From NCBI GenBank assembly GCA_028245195.1, contig JAOKCF010000004.1:160951-224950 (forward strand): DNA of 64,000 bases, in the 5' to 3' direction. The stretch is from Vicingaceae bacterium. GTDB lineage: Bacteria > Bacteroidota > Bacteroidia > Flavobacteriales_E > Vicingaceae. A model generated the notes under the pieces. That model saw nothing but the letters and a program-made list of their open reading frames with translations, searched no databases and had not been told where the DNA came from. Both the position numbers and the translations under genes were made by a program. Below, in pieces: positions 23,394 through 32,191 of this stretch (position 1 is the first letter of the stretch; each line of letters begins with the position of its first letter).

Positions 23394-24495
23394 ATGACAA
23401 TTTAGACAACTCCGCTTCAGTTTGGTTATTTCTTCTCTTTAGCAATGGCTCTTTTATTTTGGTGGAGATCTGCTCGCGAAGAACGTTTATCTGATCGTTT
23501 TTTGAGGTGGGGAATGTTTTTTATTGCCATACAACTACAAGACTACACTTTTGGAGGAATTAATTTGCTTTGGACAGAGCTACATGGTTTTCCTCGTGGA
23601 GGCGATTTACTTTTTGGGCCGGCTGTTCATCTTTACTTAAAAAGTCAAACGAACAGCAGTTTCAAGTTGAGTAAAGTTCATCTTATTCATTTGGTTCCAT
23701 GAGCCGTCTATTTTTTGGTTGAATTTTCTGTTTTTGCGGCTGGGAATGAATCGGTATTGAAGTTTCAAAACTCAACTCTTAGCGATGTTTTAGAAGTAAT
23801 TCACTACGTTGTCCGAATTATTTTATTGACCTATTATTTATGGTCCAGTTTAAAGATTTACAAAAGCTACAAAGCTTGGAGTCTTGATCAATTTTCTAAT
23901 ATTGAGACTATTTCCTTTCGTTGGTTCCGAAATTTTATATACTTCATGATTTCATGGCTTGTTTGCCTAGAAATTTTGTTTGTATTAGATGAGATATTAG
24001 AACTGTCATTCTATCAAGATTGGTGGTGGAATTTACCGCTAGTTTTAACTGCGTTTTATGTTGGTCTTCAGGGTTATTCTCAACCTCAGCCGAAGCGCAT
24101 TTTATTTAGCCTCAATTTGGCCAAAACCAAAGCGCTGCCAGCATTAGAAACCGGTAAGGTGTTGGTTTAAAAAGAATGGAACCGAAAGATAGATGAGAAC
24201 AACTACTACCTTCAACCAGAATTAACGTTGAACGATCTTGTTCGTCAATTGCATGAAAACCTTAGGGAATTATCAAATGCGATAAAACAAGAATATGGCG
24301 TGAACTTTAATGATTTTATAAATCAAAAAAGAGTTGTAGCATTTGAACAAAGAATTGCAGTAAATGACCAACAGCAATTTACGTTACTATCGTTGGCGTA
24401 TGAGTCAGGCTTCAATTCTAAAGCAACGTTTCATCGGGCATTTAAAAAAACACAAAAGGGTTACCCCAAAAGAGTTTTTTGAGAAATTCAAGTAA
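23394..24495 (+). pseudogene. Decayed membrane-bound AraC-family transcriptional regulator
   Basis: One frame reads nearly the whole gene: an N-terminal multi-helix membrane part ('FWWRSAREERLSDRFLRWGM', 'FGPAVHLYLKSQT') and a C-terminal AraC/HTH_18 domain ('NFNDFINQKRV', 'AYESGFNSKATFHRAF'). It is broken by in-frame stops TAG 23403-23405 (codon 4), TGA 23700-23702 and TAA 24168-24170. A one-base excess in the A7 run at 24444-24450 also breaks it, and removing one A restores 'VTPKEFFEKFK' and the stop at 24493. Intact members are about 360 residues. The function is lost unless all lesions are sequencing errors. Confidence 0.85.
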
Positions 24496-24579
24496 AGGAA
24501 GTGTAACATTTGGTCATAAAAAACGCATGCCCACTTTGCTTCATCGAGCATAGTGTGACAAGGTTATTTTTTTATATTC

Positions 24580-26106
24580 CTACAATTCAAACTTGATTCC
24601 CTGCGCTAGCGGTAAACTAGTTCCGTAATTAATGGTGTTTGTCTGTCTTCGCATGTAAACTTTCCAAGCATCAGATCCAGATTCACGACCACCGCCGGTT
24701 TCTTTTTCTCCACCAAAAGCACCGCCAATTTCAGCACCAGAAGTTCCAATGTTTACGTTAGCAATTCCGCAGTCAGAACCTTCAGCAGAAAGGAATTTTT
24801 CCATTTCACGCATGTTGGTGGTCATCATTGCAGAAGATAGTCCTTGAACAACCCCATTTTGCATTGCAATGGCTTCATCTAAATCACTGTATTTCATGAT
24901 ATATAAAATAGGAGAAAACGTTTCATGTTGAACAATTTCCCAATCGTTTTGAACCTCAGCAATGGCAGGTTTTACATAACAACCAGACTCATGTCCTTCG
25001 CCTTCTAGAACGCCTCCTTCAACTAAAATATTTCCTCCAGCAGCTTTTACTTTTTCTAAAGCTTCGCTGTAAGTTTTTGCGGCATCTTTATCAATTAAGG
25101 GTCCAACGTGGTTGTTTTCATCCAACGGGTCACCAATTCTTATTTGTTTGTAAGCAGAAACCAAATTGTTTTTAACGGTATTATAAATACTTTCATGAAT
25201 AATTAACCTTCTTGTTGAAGTACAACGCTGACCGCATGTTCCAACCGCTCCAAAAACCAATGCTGGAACACTCATTTTTAAGTCAGTAGATTCTGTTAAA
25301 ATTACCGCATTGTTTCCCCCAAGTTCAAGTAATGATTTACCCAATCTGGCAGCCACTGTTTGTGCAACAATTTTTCCCATTCGAATAGAACCTGTAGCCG
25401 AAATTAATGGAACTCTCTTATCTGCAGTCATAATTTCGCCAATCTTGTAATCGCCATTAATTAAGCAGCTAATACCTTCAGGTAAGTCGTTTTCTTTTAG
25501 AACTTCAGCAAAAATCTTTTGACAAGCTACACCACACATTGGCACTTTTTCAGATGGCTTCCAAACACAAACATCACCACAAATCCAAGCTAACGCTGTG
25601 TTCCAACACCAAACCGCAACCGGAAAGTTAAAGGCCGAAATAATTCCTACAATTCCCAGTGGGTGATATTGCTCATACATTCTATGTAAAGGTCTCTCAG
25701 AGTGCATGGTTAAACCGTGTAATTGACGAGATAAACCAACTGCAAAATCACAGATATCGATCATTTCTTGCACTTCTCCTAAGCCTTCTTGATAAGATTT
25801 ACCCATTTCGTATGAAACCAACATTCCTAAATCTTCCTTTTGCGCTCTTAATTTTTCTCCAAATTGTCGCACGATTTCTCCTCTAAGGGGTGCTGGCTTT
25901 TTTCTCCATTCTTTTTGAGCAGTAAGAGCAGTTTTTATTACTTGCTCGTATTCAGCAGGAGATGTTGAACTAACATTTCCTATTAATTCTCCATCCACAG
26001 GTGAATGCGATGCAATATCGAAACCTGAAGCATCGAAAGATTTTTGCCCTGTTGATGTGCCTTTATTGTTTTCTGTTAAATCTAAGTTCTTTAAGAAGTT
26101 TCTCAT
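24580..26106 (-). CDS. Aldehyde dehydrogenase, ALDH7-like (piperideine-6-carboxylate/aminoadipate semialdehyde type)
   Basis: NAD(P)-dependent oxidation of an aldehyde, in this subfamily probably alpha-aminoadipate semialdehyde from lysine. The 508-residue product has 'GIISAFNFPVAVWCWNTALA' (cofactor-binding loop), 'ISATGSIRMGKIV', the general-base region 'SLLELGGNNAV', and the catalytic Cys in 'GTCGQRCTSTRR', spelled as in ALDH7A1. 'ETFSPILYIMKY' near the end also fits. It has its own Bacteroidota promoter. It could also serve the aminomuconate semialdehyde step of the nearby kynurenine genes, but subfamily features favour lysine degradation. Confidence 0.88.
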   Translation of the reverse strand: MRNFLKNLDLTENNKGTSTGQKSFDASGFDIASHSPVDGELIGNVSSTSPAEYEQVIKTALTAQKEWRKKPAPLRGEIVRQFGEKLRAQKEDLGMLVSYEMGKSYQEGLGEVQEMIDICDFAVGLSRQLHGLTMHSERPLHRMYEQYHPLGIVGIISAFNFPVAVWCWNTALAWICGDVCVWKPSEKVPMCGVACQKIFAEVLKENDLPEGISCLINGDYKIGEIMTADKRVPLISATGSIRMGKIVAQTVAARLGKSLLELGGNNAVILTESTDLKMSVPALVFGAVGTCGQRCTSTRRLIIHESIYNTVKNNLVSAYKQIRIGDPLDENNHVGPLIDKDAAKTYSEALEKVKAAGGNILVEGGVLEGEGHESGCYVKPAIAEVQNDWEIVQHETFSPILYIMKYSDLDEAIAMQNGVVQGLSSAMMTTNMREMEKFLSAEGSDCGIANVNIGTSGAEIGGAFGGEKETGGGRESGSDAWKVYMRRQTNTINYGTSLPLAQGIKFEL

Positions 26107-26125
26107 GAGTATTTTTTTAGTCTCA

Positions 26126-26155
26126 CAAAAGTAGGTTTAAGGAAATAAACCTCAA
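26126..26155 (-). promoter_or_regulatory. Bacteroidota-type promoter for the ALDH gene
   Basis: The reverse strand reads TTG (26155-26153), 19 nt, TACTTTTG (26133-26126), then the ATG 19 nt further down. It fits the TTG-N19-TAnnTTTG pattern. Confidence 0.55.
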
Positions 26156-26480
26156 TGACTTTTTGGAGCTAAATGTTATTGATATTCTGATAATTTAACG
26201 AAAAGAGGATGCTTATATACTGAACAAAACAAGTCTTTGAGACTAATATAGAGCAAATAATCGGAGTTAAAAAACGGCTTTCAATTTTACGCTTAGATAT
26301 CTTAACTTTAAGAAGTTAGAAAGGTTGAGTTCCTGCCCGTTAAATTAATATAAAGTGCTAGTAATAGACAACCGATTAGTGAAAACCATCGTAAACGCTA
26401 CAACATGACCTTCAAATTATCTTAATGTAGCATGTCGTTAACACCTGTTAATAAACAATTTGATTAACTGTATATCAATT
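26156..26480. other. Intergenic region without recognised genes
   Basis: AT-rich, no supported ORF and no RNA gene recognised. A loose inverted repeat GCTACA...TGTAGC lies near 26397-26432. The stretch separates the ALDH promoter from a truncated secreted-protein remnant. Confidence 0.5.
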
Positions 26481-26703
26481 ATGAAAAGTGCATTTTACTT
26501 TCTCTTTATTTTATTCGACCGTTTTGTCTGCTCAGTTTGTAACGGGGTTTGCAAACACAACCTATCGTGATAGACCTGGCTCGGGGCACACCTTGAATTT
26601 TGATGGAGTAAATGATTATGTTTCAATTTTAGATGATGATGATTTGAGCTTTGGAGATGGGACTAATGACCGTGTGTCTGCACTGACTGAGTGCGTGGGT
26701 TAA
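26481..26703 (+). pseudogene. Truncated secreted LamG-like protein remnant
   Basis: Starts at ATG 26481 with a signal-peptide-like segment that shifts frame within the first dozen codons; the frame from 26488 continues to a cleavage-like 'STVLSAQF'. It then reads 'LNFDGVNDYVSILDDDDLSF', a hallmark of LamG/concanavalin-A-like domains in Bacteroidota surface proteins. It stops after about 70 codons, in the middle of the domain. It is probably the 5' end of a large adhesin or surface protein whose remainder was deleted. Confidence 0.6.
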
Positions 26704-26730
26704 GCTTAATAGTACTCTAACTAAGTAGAT

Positions 26731-27186
26731 TTATTTGTTTAGAAAACTCTTTTCGTAAAGTCCGATCCAATCGGAGACATTCATTTTCTGAATCAGTTCG
26801 GCTATTAAGTCAAATGGTATATCATCCATGCGTTTAAAGCGGACGCAACTTTTGCCCATATCTAACTTGTATTTACAATGTTTAGAATACTCAGAAACAA
26901 ACCAGTCGTGCAGTTCTTCCTGTGCATACAAACCCATGTGATACAGTGCGATAAAACCTTTCTGGTTTGCTAAGTTTAAAAAGGGAAGAGGGGACTTTGG
27001 TTTGCAATGGTATCCGTTTGGATAAATGGAATATGGAACAACCCAACCAGGCATATTGTATATGATACAGCTCTCGAAACCTGCAGGTAAATTGTCTTCA
27101 ATCGTTTTTAATAACGTTACAAAAGCAGCTCTCCTTTCATTTGGAATAGCTTCTAAATAGCCTTCTCTTGTAATGGCGGTTGACAT
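26731..27186 (-). CDS. DUF1801 domain-containing protein
   Basis: A 151-residue cytosolic protein of the DUF1801/YdhG-like group. Characteristic pieces are 'RRAAFVTLLKTIEDNLPAGF', 'IIYNMPGWVVPYS', 'FIALYHMGLYA' and 'GKSCVRFKRMDDIPFDLIAE'. Length and motif order agree with intact members. The biochemical role of the family is not established to my knowledge. It lies 38 nt downstream of the carotenoid gene pair on the same strand and might be co-transcribed by read-through. Confidence 0.85.
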   Translation of the reverse strand: MSTAITREGYLEAIPNERRAAFVTLLKTIEDNLPAGFESCIIYNMPGWVVPYSIYPNGYHCKPKSPLPFLNLANQKGFIALYHMGLYAQEELHDWFVSEYSKHCKYKLDMGKSCVRFKRMDDIPFDLIAELIQKMNVSDWIGLYEKSFLNK

Positions 27187-27224
27187 AATTGTTAGTTTTA
27201 GTTGAAGGACTAAAGCTAGTAAAT

Positions 27225-27884
27225 TTAAAGAAGGATGGCCAAAACAGTAAAAAACACGAACTGTGCAAGGAATAAATTAAGAGAAAAAGCAAAGTTGCCT
27301 TTCAGTTTCAAAGAGTGAAAAACAAAATGCATCAATGCTCCGATGATAAACCAACTAAAGTAATTTTCGAAAGGAACAGGGCCTGAAAACTCCCAAAAAT
27401 CGAATGTGGGAGCAAGTACCTCCATCGGTAGGTCTAACAAAACCATTAATGCACCACCAAAGAATGATTTGATCCAAATGGACGAAAAGAACCGATTAGC
27501 AATCGCTGCACCGCAAAACACTAGAACCGCCCAATTGCAGCCAATAAGCACGGGCACCTCCATAAGCTTAAAACCTAGATTACTTCCGTAAGTATATTCT
27601 CCAAAAGGAAAACCTGTAGCAACCCCAACTATTTCTGCAATCATACCCAAAGCAAAAAGTAGGCTTAGCTCTAAAAGTTGTTTCATTTGTTTCACAGGGA
27701 AAATCCAAAGCAACAGTACAATTTGAATTATTAGATTTAATGGGGTTTTCTCAATAAACCAATCTTGAAACCCGAGCACAATTCCAACAATAGCACTGAA
27801 CTGAAAGAGCCACAAAATACCAATTGCGTAGTGCTCTTTTTGAATCACGATTTGGTCAGGTAAATAACTAGGTTTTTCAATCAT
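27225..27884 (-). CDS. cruF: Carotenoid biosynthesis protein, CruF-like hydratase
   Basis: A 219-residue integral membrane protein with about seven hydrophobic helices, similar to CruF/DUF422 carotenoid 1,2-hydratases. These add water to the psi end group in the pathway to monocyclic or hydroxylated carotenoids such as myxol or saproxanthin. Typical segments are 'VGVATGFPFGEYTYGSNLG', 'VPVLIGCNWAVLVFCGA' and 'LPMEVLAPTFDFWEF'. Its start overlaps the end of the desaturase gene (27881-27884), so the pair is coupled. The crtD-cruF order is seen in pigmented Bacteroidota. Confidence 0.8.
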   Translation of the reverse strand: MIEKPSYLPDQIVIQKEHYAIGILWLFQFSAIVGIVLGFQDWFIEKTPLNLIIQIVLLLWIFPVKQMKQLLELSLLFALGMIAEIVGVATGFPFGEYTYGSNLGFKLMEVPVLIGCNWAVLVFCGAAIANRFFSSIWIKSFFGGALMVLLDLPMEVLAPTFDFWEFSGPVPFENYFSWFIIGALMHFVFHSLKLKGNFAFSLNLFLAQFVFFTVLAILL

Positions 27885-29347
27885 GCGTCCACAATTAAGT
27901 CAGCAACAATTTGGCCCGACTTTAAACAAAGAGGAATGCCACCACCAGGATGTACAGATCCACCACAAAAATACAAGCCTTTAAGTTGTTTTGAAAAATT
28001 GGGGTGACGTAAAAAGGCAGAAAACTTTGAATTACTAGCACTTCCATATAACGAACCTTGATGTGAGCTCGTTTTTACTTCAATCTTAATAGGGTCTAAG
28101 ACGTCTTCTGTCTCAATTAGCTCATTTAAGTCCACTTTTAAATTCCGATTGAGTTTTTTAATTACTTGACTTCTTGCCTCCGAAACAAGCTCCTTCCAGT
28201 TTTGACCATTGTTGGTTGGTACATTAATCATCACGAACCAATTTTCACAACCTTTTGGCGCATCAGTATAATCAGCTTTACTGCTTATGTTGAGGTAAAC
28301 CGTTGAGTCCACCGGTAACTTCTTCTTGTTGAAAATAGCATCAAAGTCTTTTTTATAATCTTCACTGAAAAAAATGTTGTGCAAGTCCAGCAAAGGAAAG
28401 GACTTCTTAACGCCCCAATAAAAAATTATTGCAGAACTGGACTTTTCTTGTTCTAACGTTTTTTTAGGTGCTTTTAATTTCGGCAAAAGGGAGGTGTATG
28501 TGTAATGCGCATCAATTCCAGAAACAACTATATCTGCGCAGTAACTTTGAAGTTCGGTTGTTACTCCAGTTATTTTTTGATTTGTATAATCTATTGATTT
28601 AACTTTTTCATTGAATTGAAACTCTACTCCATTGCGCACACCGAGTTGTCGTAAACTTTCAACAATGTTTCGCATTCCACCTTTTGGGTAAAAAGTTCCA
28701 AATTGCATTTCCAAAGTAGGAATCATAGACATAATTCCCGGGGTTTTATATGGTGAAGACCCGTTGTAAGTGGCAAATCGATTGAAGAACTGAATGAGTT
28801 TTGGGTTGGAGAAACTGGACTCATTCACTCCATTTAACGTTGAAGAAATGTCTAGTACACCCATTTTCAAAACAGCTTTTACCGCCTTCGCTGAGGTAAA
28901 CGTTCTCAACTTGTGCAATGATTTTTCTAGAAAAAGACCTGCGGTTAAGTCATATTTTAGTGCACTTTTTGCTAAATAATCAGCAATTTTTTCTTTTGGT
29001 TCGTGGAAGGTTTTTGATGCTTCTGAACAAAAGGTTTCTAAATTGGCATTAGAGGAAAAGCGAGTGCCATCTTCCCAAAAGTAATTGCAAACTGTTAACT
29101 GTTTTTGATAATTAAAATGCTCCTTGGGGTTTTCTCCAAACAGGGTAAATAGTTCATCTACAAATTGAGGCATGGTAAAAAGAGAGGGCCCCGTGTCCCA
29201 GCGGTAACCCTTGCTATGGAGCACTCCTAGCTTTCCACCAACCCGACCACTAGCTTCTAGCACTTTCACTGCATGTCCTTTTGCTTTCAAACGCAAGGCT
29301 GAAGCTAAACTTCCAATTCCTGAACCAATTACAATTACTTGTGACAC
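27881..29347 (-). CDS. crtD: CrtI-family carotenoid desaturase, probably CrtD (1-hydroxycarotenoid 3,4-desaturase)
   Basis: FAD-dependent desaturase of 488 residues. The N-terminal dinucleotide fold is 'VIVIGSGIGSLASALRLKAKG', followed by 'VLEASGRVGGKLG' and 'GYRWDTGPSLFTMP'. The C-terminal FAD motif is 'YFCGGSVHPGGGIPLCLKSG'. All are standard for CrtI/CrtD/CrtN. Coupling to a CruF-like hydratase points to CrtD, which acts on the hydroxylated product. A phytoene desaturase (CrtI) role cannot be excluded from sequence alone. No phytoene synthase or lycopene cyclase gene lies in the window. Confidence 0.85.
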   Translation of the reverse strand: MSQVIVIGSGIGSLASALRLKAKGHAVKVLEASGRVGGKLGVLHSKGYRWDTGPSLFTMPQFVDELFTLFGENPKEHFNYQKQLTVCNYFWEDGTRFSSNANLETFCSEASKTFHEPKEKIADYLAKSALKYDLTAGLFLEKSLHKLRTFTSAKAVKAVLKMGVLDISSTLNGVNESSFSNPKLIQFFNRFATYNGSSPYKTPGIMSMIPTLEMQFGTFYPKGGMRNIVESLRQLGVRNGVEFQFNEKVKSIDYTNQKITGVTTELQSYCADIVVSGIDAHYTYTSLLPKLKAPKKTLEQEKSSSAIIFYWGVKKSFPLLDLHNIFFSEDYKKDFDAIFNKKKLPVDSTVYLNISSKADYTDAPKGCENWFVMINVPTNNGQNWKELVSEARSQVIKKLNRNLKVDLNELIETEDVLDPIKIEVKTSSHQGSLYGSASNSKFSAFLRHPNFSKQLKGLYFCGGSVHPGGGIPLCLKSGQIVADLIVDA

Positions 29348-29350
29348 ACT

Positions 29351-29518
29351 TTACTTTTCTAACGCTTCTATCTTTTTCAAAATTACGTCCGCTTCTGCCT
29401 GTTTTGCATCACTTGCTGTTCTATTTGATTTTGACAAGTCAAATGACTCTTTTAGAAGATTTTTGTATTGCTCGTGTAGTTTTTCTTTTGCTGATTTTTT
29501 TTTGAACAATCCGAACAT
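29351..29518 (-). CDS. Lacal_2735 family small protein
   Basis: A 55-residue Lys/Glu-rich soluble protein starting 'MFGLFKKKSAKEKLHEQYKN' and ending 'ADVILKKIEALEK'. I recognise the pattern as the Lacal_2735 family of small Bacteroidota proteins of unknown role. A longer in-frame reading from 29638 adds an unlikely hydrophobic leader, so the start at 29518 is preferred. It ends 3 nt before the crtD start and is probably the first gene of that transcript. Confidence 0.75.
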   Translation of the reverse strand: MFGLFKKKSAKEKLHEQYKNLLKESFDLSKSNRTASDAKQAEADVILKKIEALEK

Positions 29519-29572
29519 AATCTTTTTATTTATAAGACAAATAACTTGTAGAAAGGTTTCATCAACTAATAA

Positions 29573-29588
29573 TAGAATAATCATTCTA
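29573..29588. promoter_or_regulatory. Palindrome in divergent promoter region, candidate TetR operator
   Basis: TAGAAT-AATC-ATTCTA is a six-bp-arm inverted repeat between the leftward carotenoid transcript and the rightward tetR-type gene. Size and position fit a TetR-family operator controlling both directions. No binding evidence exists. Confidence 0.4.
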
Positions 29589-29652
29589 AAATTAACTAAT
29601 TTTGGTGACCTAATCAGGAGAAAAAAAAGAAGTAACATTATTTTTTGTATTC

Positions 29653-30234
29653 ATGCCTCGGAAAAAACAATTTGACAAGGAGAAAGTACTAGACAAAGCA
29701 ATGAAACTCTTTTTGGAAAAGGGATACAATGCCACCTCTATGGAAGACTTAGTTTCTACACTTGGTATCAACCGAGCGAGCATGTACAATACTTTTGGAT
29801 CTAAATACGATTTATTTGAGCAGTCTTTAGACAAGTATAACTCGACAAATGCTATTCGAATAGCTGACTTTTTATATTATCAGTTAAACGTGAGAAAGGG
29901 ATTACAGTTGTTGTTTGAAAACCTAATTACAGAAGCCTTATCTGGAGGCCCGTCCAAGGGGTGTTTTATGGTAAACACAACTACTGAGTTGGCCAACACA
30001 AACCCTAGTTTAGATCAAAAGTTGCAAGATAGTCGGCTTGGTTTAGAGACTTTATTCTTTAACTACTTAAAATACGGGGTAGACAACGGACAAATCTCCC
30101 CTTATAAGGACATAAAAACCATAGCTGCATACTTATTCATAGTCCAAAGTGGGTTATATGTTAATTCCAAAATCAATTCTTCCAAAGAAGAGCTAGGGAA
30201 AACGGTTACTGCTGCTTTGACCATCTTGGATTAA
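29653..30234 (+). CDS. TetR/AcrR family transcriptional regulator
   Basis: A 193-residue repressor-type protein. The N-terminal helix-turn-helix contains 'KVLDKAMKLFLEKGYNATSM', 'DLVSTLGINRASMYNTFGSK' and 'YDLFEQSLDKY', a classic TetR_N. The C-terminal ligand domain contains 'GPSKGCFMVNTTTEL', as in AcrR-like members. It is divergent from the Lacal_2735/crtD/cruF transcript, with a palindromic site between them, so it probably controls its own gene and perhaps carotenoid synthesis. The ligand is unknown. Confidence 0.9.
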   Translation: MPRKKQFDKEKVLDKAMKLFLEKGYNATSMEDLVSTLGINRASMYNTFGSKYDLFEQSLDKYNSTNAIRIADFLYYQLNVRKGLQLLFENLITEALSGGPSKGCFMVNTTTELANTNPSLDQKLQDSRLGLETLFFNYLKYGVDNGQISPYKDIKTIAAYLFIVQSGLYVNSKINSSKEELGKTVTAALTILD

Positions 30235-30741
30235 AGCTGGTCTTTAGAATTTTATATAAAGCTGCATTTTCAAGACCATCATAATCTCTTTTGCAAACGA
30301 AGCTCATTCCTAGTTTTTCAAATACTCGAATGGAACCAATATTCTCTTCCGCTGCGTTATCAATAACTTCGGTTAAGTCATAGTTTTAAAACCACAATCA
30401 AGCATTGCTTTTGCTGATTCAGTGGCATACCCTTTGTTCCAATGGCGTTTTAAAAATCGATAACCAATATCGACTGTTCCATCTTGTAATTTTTTTAACC
30501 CATACCACTCTAAAACCCCTCCTGTCTGCCTTAAGATAACTGCGTTTCTTCCAAAGCCATTTTTATTATAGTCAGGATAGTTTTTGATAAATGTTTTGGT
30601 TTGTAAGAGCGATTCAAATGAGATATCCCCAGTGTATTTCATCACACCCCGATCAGAATTTAATTCAAACATCGATTCAACATCGCTGACTTCAATTTCG
30701 CGCAGGATTAATCGGGTAGTTTGGGGTATTCTTCTTGCCAC
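30206..30741 (-). pseudogene. Frameshifted GNAT acetyltransferase (RimJ-like)
   Basis: The first part has 'TTRLILREIEVSDVESMFEL' and the acetyl-CoA-binding region 'IGYRFLKRHWNKGYATESA', typical of RimJ/RimL-type GNATs. After 'GFKT' the frame hits TAA around 30374. The next frame continues the fold naturally ('TEVIDNAAEENIGSIRVFEK', 'LGMSF', 'GLENAALYKI') to a stop at 30206. The break sits at an A-run near 30383. A GTG at 30741 is a plausible native start, 4 nt after the SDR stop. The tail overlaps the 3' end of the tetR-type gene. Confidence 0.75.
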
Positions 30742-30745
30742 TGTC

Positions 30746-31525
30746 CTATAAACTCCCCGTTCTCCCTCCATCAACTGGAACGTTAATTCCGTTAATATAT
30801 GACGCTGCCGGAGAAGCTAAGAATGCGGCCGCGGCTGCTACCTCATATGGTTCAGCAACTCTTTTCATAGGAACAGCATCGTCGAACCACGCTTCAATTT
30901 CTTTGACGCTTTTACCAGTTTTTGCAGCTTTACTCTCTATAATTGATCTTAATCGCTCAGTTGCAGTAGCTCCGGGCAAAACATTATTCACGGTAATTCC
31001 ATGAACACCTAGCTCGTTCGCCATTGTTTTAGCCCAATTACCAACAGCTCCTCGCACGGTGTTTGAAACACCCAATCCGGTTAATGGAATTTTTACAGAA
31101 GTGGATATAATGTTGATAATTCTACCGTAGCCAGAATCAATCATTCCTTGTTTAACGCCTTGAACTAAAGTGTGATTGCACAAAAGGTGCATAGAGAAAG
31201 CAGAAATAAACTCACTTACATCAGCATCTACAATCGGACCTCCAGGAGGGCCTCCTGTATTATTAATTAAAATATGAATTGGATTTTGAATTGATTCAAC
31301 GGCAGATTTAACCCTTGCAACATCAGAAAAATCAGCAACAACATAACTGTGTTTTTGACCTTTAGAACTGTCCATTTCTGAAACGGCAGTTTTTAACTTC
31401 TCCTCGTTTCTAGCCATTAGCACTAGGTTCGCACCCATTTCAGCCAATTCTATTGCTACTGCTTTTCCAATACCCGCCGTGCTTCCGCAAACTAAAGCGT
31501 TCTTTCCTGTTAAATCTAAATTCAT
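30746..31525 (-). CDS. SDR family oxidoreductase lacking the canonical YxxxK
   Basis: A 259-residue short-chain dehydrogenase/reductase. The cofactor motif is 'ALVCGSTAGIGKAVAIELAE' (TGxxxGIG-like, Thr replaced by Cys). 'LINNTGGPPGG' replaces the usual NNAG. The active-site helix reads 'GLGVSNTVRGAVGNWAKT' where most SDRs have Tyr-x-x-x-Lys. The Ser-containing strand 'IINIISTS' remains. It looks like a distinct Bacteroidota/environmental SDR group. It is divergent from haaO/ACMSD (134-nt gap), which suggests a link to kynurenine catabolism without proving it. Confidence 0.85.
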   Translation of the reverse strand: MNLDLTGKNALVCGSTAGIGKAVAIELAEMGANLVLMARNEEKLKTAVSEMDSSKGQKHSYVVADFSDVARVKSAVESIQNPIHILINNTGGPPGGPIVDADVSEFISAFSMHLLCNHTLVQGVKQGMIDSGYGRIINIISTSVKIPLTGLGVSNTVRGAVGNWAKTMANELGVHGITVNNVLPGATATERLRSIIESKAAKTGKSVKEIEAWFDDAVPMKRVAEPYEVAAAAAFLASPAASYINGINVPVDGGRTGSL

Positions 31526-31659
31526 GCTGTAATTTTATCTTGATTAAACATAATCTTTGTAAAAGTAAGAATTCACAATTCGAAAAATTTACCATCTAAG
31601 ATTCGTAATTCGTAATTCTCTTTTATTACTTTAGTAACATTCAAAAATACTTAAGCATT

Positions 31660-32184
31660 ATGGCAATTAGACCTCCTTTTAATTTTCAAAAGTGGATTGA
31701 CGAAAACAGACATTTATTAAAACCTCCGGTCGGTAACAAGGTAGTTTTTGAGGATGCCGACTTTATAGTTATGGTAGTTGGTGGGCCAAATGCTAGAAAA
31801 GATTATCATTATAACGAAGGTGAAGAATTTTTCTATCAACTAGAAGGGGAAATAACTGTAAAGATTCAAGAAGATGGACAAGCAAAGTTGATGAATTTAA
31901 AAGCTGGCGATATATACTTGCACCCTGCGAAAGTTCCGCATTCGCCGATTCGGAAAGAAGGATCAATTGGGTTGGTAATTGAAACGAAGCGAAAAGAAGG
32001 GGAAAAGGATGGACTTCTTTGGTTCTGTGATAACTGTAACAATAAGTTACATGATGAGTACTTCGTATTAAACAGGATAGAAAAAGATTTTATTCCAGTA
32101 TTTAAAAAATTCTATGGTTCTGAAGAAATGAGAACATGCAACAAGTGCGGAACTGTAATGGAAGTTGACGAAAGATTTGTATAG
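31660..32184 (+). CDS. nbaC: 3-hydroxyanthranilate 3,4-dioxygenase
   Basis: Opens the ring of 3-hydroxyanthranilate to 2-amino-3-carboxymuconate semialdehyde in tryptophan/kynurenine catabolism. The 174-residue cupin has the iron ligands in 'DYHYNEGEEFFYQLEG' (His, Glu) and 'YLHPAKVPHSP' (His). It also has the C-terminal rubredoxin-like Cys pairs 'CDNC' and 'CNKC' found in bacterial enzymes (NbaC/HaaO). The next gene, 7 nt downstream, encodes the following step. No clear promoter box is seen just upstream. Confidence 0.93.
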   Translation: MAIRPPFNFQKWIDENRHLLKPPVGNKVVFEDADFIVMVVGGPNARKDYHYNEGEEFFYQLEGEITVKIQEDGQAKLMNLKAGDIYLHPAKVPHSPIRKEGSIGLVIETKRKEGEKDGLLWFCDNCNNKLHDEYFVLNRIEKDFIPVFKKFYGSEEMRTCNKCGTVMEVDERFV

Positions 32185-32191
32185 CCACAAT

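Noticed and set aside
24580..26106. ALDH gene as part of the kynurenine pathway (aminomuconate semialdehyde dehydrogenase)
   Set aside because: Its motifs are of ALDH7 type and it has its own promoter several kb from haaO, so lysine-type substrates are more likely.
31590..31620. Short tandem 'ATTCGTA' units upstream of the dioxygenase gene
   Set aside because: Two to three degenerate units only. Probably simple AT-rich repetition without function; not a CRISPR.
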